Position numbers and translations under genes: made by a program. Of a DNA stretch of 23,572 nt, positions 23,401 through 23,572 are shown piece by piece. Source of the stretch: JBGTLA01 sp041744375. GTDB lineage: Bacteria; Actinomycetota; Acidimicrobiia; Spongiisociales; ZC4RG35. The stretch is taken from the NCBI GenBank assembly GCA_041744375.1, contig JBGTLA010000150.1, positions 1 through 23,572 on the forward strand. The letters run 5' to 3'. How positions within the stretch are numbered: position 1 is the first letter of the stretch; the number at the start of each line of letters is the position of its first letter. Under the pieces are notes generated by a model. That model was not told the DNA's origin. It searched no databases and worked only from the letters and a program-made list of their open reading frames with translations.

Positions 23401-23572
23401 GGAATGCCCGAGTTGGCCCGGGAGCTGGCTGATTCCGTCCGTAACGAGTGGACGGAGCTCTCCTCTGACCTCACTCCGCAACAGGTGAGCTCCCATCTGC
23501 AGGCTGCGGGTTCGGCAGCCCACCGGCTTCGGGGCGTCCTGTCCCTCGTGGGGGCGACGGCGGCGGCCGAAT
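20467..23572 (+). CDS. CHASE-PAS hybrid sensor histidine kinase with receiver and HPt domains, partial (runs off right edge)
   Basis: At least 1035 residues. Order: TM1 (about 22 to 42); extracytoplasmic CHASE domain (about 85 to 260, with LVGYDFASEETRREAI and DGFLVVSPVRN); TM2 (293 to 316); PAS/PAC (about 350 to 460); HisKA with His490 in ATVSHEIRTPLN; HATPase with NLVGNALKFT, VVDTGIGIP and FGGSGLGLGIS; a degenerate receiver (about 718 to 820); a true receiver with Asp884 (LLDGEMPVMSG) and Lys938 (PKPF); and an HPt start with His1019 in AAHRLRG. It is an ArcB/BarA-like phosphorelay kinase in the membrane. Start: GAGG abuts ATG 20467; TTG 20461 has GGGGAG (20447 to 20452) at better spacing and would add two residues. 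The CHASE ligand is unknown. Confidence 0.95.
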   Translation, partial: MSRNLVPEDGSSRRLARRTGGLVGAFVMIAGLIIVLAVSSFAATWRLNSIQSSTDAVARGIERGVNQAVLKVESVDGFFQGSSSVTHVEFGRFAGNLHLQRDSDSILVALRVEAEQLESFMTEIAEWYPGVEPFEVLRGERVPLRQHLGSRFIVAYHQTPAARPLLVGYDFASEETRREAIRRALDSQRSVVSGMVHLVGTDVTDGFLVVSPVRNASGETVGVAAAATSLTSTLEVWVPESVRQDLVIRVVGGPAPTSILGSGRFTPVVSSEVHLPGATWTVVATMNRSGAGLTWFTVGSVALVVAFGLLTAHLISNRLERRSLRARLRWADLLASERDRTIAALSDFELLAENSSDVIARQDLELTYRYVSPSVEARLGYLPATLIGRQPWDWFHPEDKAQMRSSIDELVAGADSSEVEHRIRHADGRWLWFHTTLRAIRDESGKVGEIQTASREVSQAVAQREALREAQRETERAAAEKAKFLATVSHEIRTPLNAVAGMSELLSSTNLDDAQREYVETITTAASSVVSLVGDLLDMSRAEMGRLRIEAIPFDLASQVSEVMRLLAAQAQAKGLTLLQEIDAKLPPLLVGDPHRIRQVMVNLVGNALKFTEVGSVTVRVAVATDGSDETVRVRVEVVDTGIGIPSERLEAVFEEYEQVDDSVSRRFGGSGLGLGISRQLVTLMGGTLMVTSEPGRGSSFGFELDLPVARLAEKTPSACLIVGSSHARTVVAEALALEGWEAAESEWVDSAPMNLPLVVVGKVADVSAHDLTGAVVVDTAPRRGNAGRVETAGASAYLGSPFSSGELVNLIRLTTESSSFVTRHDLGEPSPSLRILAADDAPSNRLLVERMLSRRGHSVVSVADGAEALAAFASESFDVVLLDGEMPVMSGLDAMREIRALDEVSGRHTPIVVLTGRVSDVERGEAIAAGADMWVPKPFDSTRLYQVVEQAAGLTKVPVVESPLSVLDVDSFHVQVAGMPELARELADSVRNEWTELSSDLTPQQVSSHLQAAGSAAHRLRGVLSLVGATAAAE

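Overview
The window comes from a GC-rich bacterial chromosome, most likely a deep-branching actinobacterium (an Acidimicrobiia-type lineage is my guess). The grounds are a WhiB-family iron-sulfur regulator, many GTG and one or two TTG starts, and repeated -10-like hexamers placed 6 to 9 nt before start codons, which suggests leaderless transcription. No rRNA gene, CRISPR array or intact insertion sequence is visible.

Region 1 (1 to about 3050) looks like the eroded end of an integrative element beside a tRNA-Pro gene. It holds a ribbon-helix-helix antitoxin running off the left edge, its frameshifted partner toxin, a 5'-truncated Doc/Fic toxin remnant, an intact excisionase-like gene and a tyrosine integrase with three in-frame stops and one frameshift. 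A SnoaL-like gene lies between the integrase and the 3' end of the tRNA, which is the usual attachment side.

Region 2 (3058 to 5131) is ordinary chromosome: a stand-alone receiver protein, a divergent NfeD-type membrane protein that appears to lack the Ser-Lys protease dyad, and a WhiB-like protein.

Region 3 (5140 to 12164, all minus strand) is the most distinctive. In transcription order it carries a ProA-like aldehyde dehydrogenase with an N-terminal extension, an orphan form II CoxL-type molybdenum hydroxylase (AYRGAGR), selA and selB. SelA and SelB insert selenocysteine, but no selD, tRNA-Sec or recognisable selenoprotein gene is in the window.

Region 4 (12256 to 15261, plus strand) is a tightly overlapping four-gene chain: fxsA, a NUDT19-like Nudix hydrolase, a metallo-beta-lactamase-fold hydrolase and a secreted M23 peptidase. 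It is followed by a 320-bp gap between convergent genes that contains a perfect 14-bp hairpin nested in further complementary segments, a candidate structured RNA or transcription barrier.

Region 5 (15582 to 20391) has a divergent iron-sulfur pair (Mrp-type ATPase and an ErpA/IscA-type carrier), then ridA and an ALDH7-family dehydrogenase, meeting a PLP-dependent cystathionine gamma-synthase/lyase head-on. RidA would clear enamine/imine by-products of the PLP enzyme, and ALDH7 handles a semialdehyde in equilibrium with a cyclic imine, so the grouping is metabolically sensible.

Region 6 (20467 to the right edge) is a large CHASE-PAS hybrid histidine kinase with a degenerate receiver, a true receiver and an HPt domain, cut by the window end.
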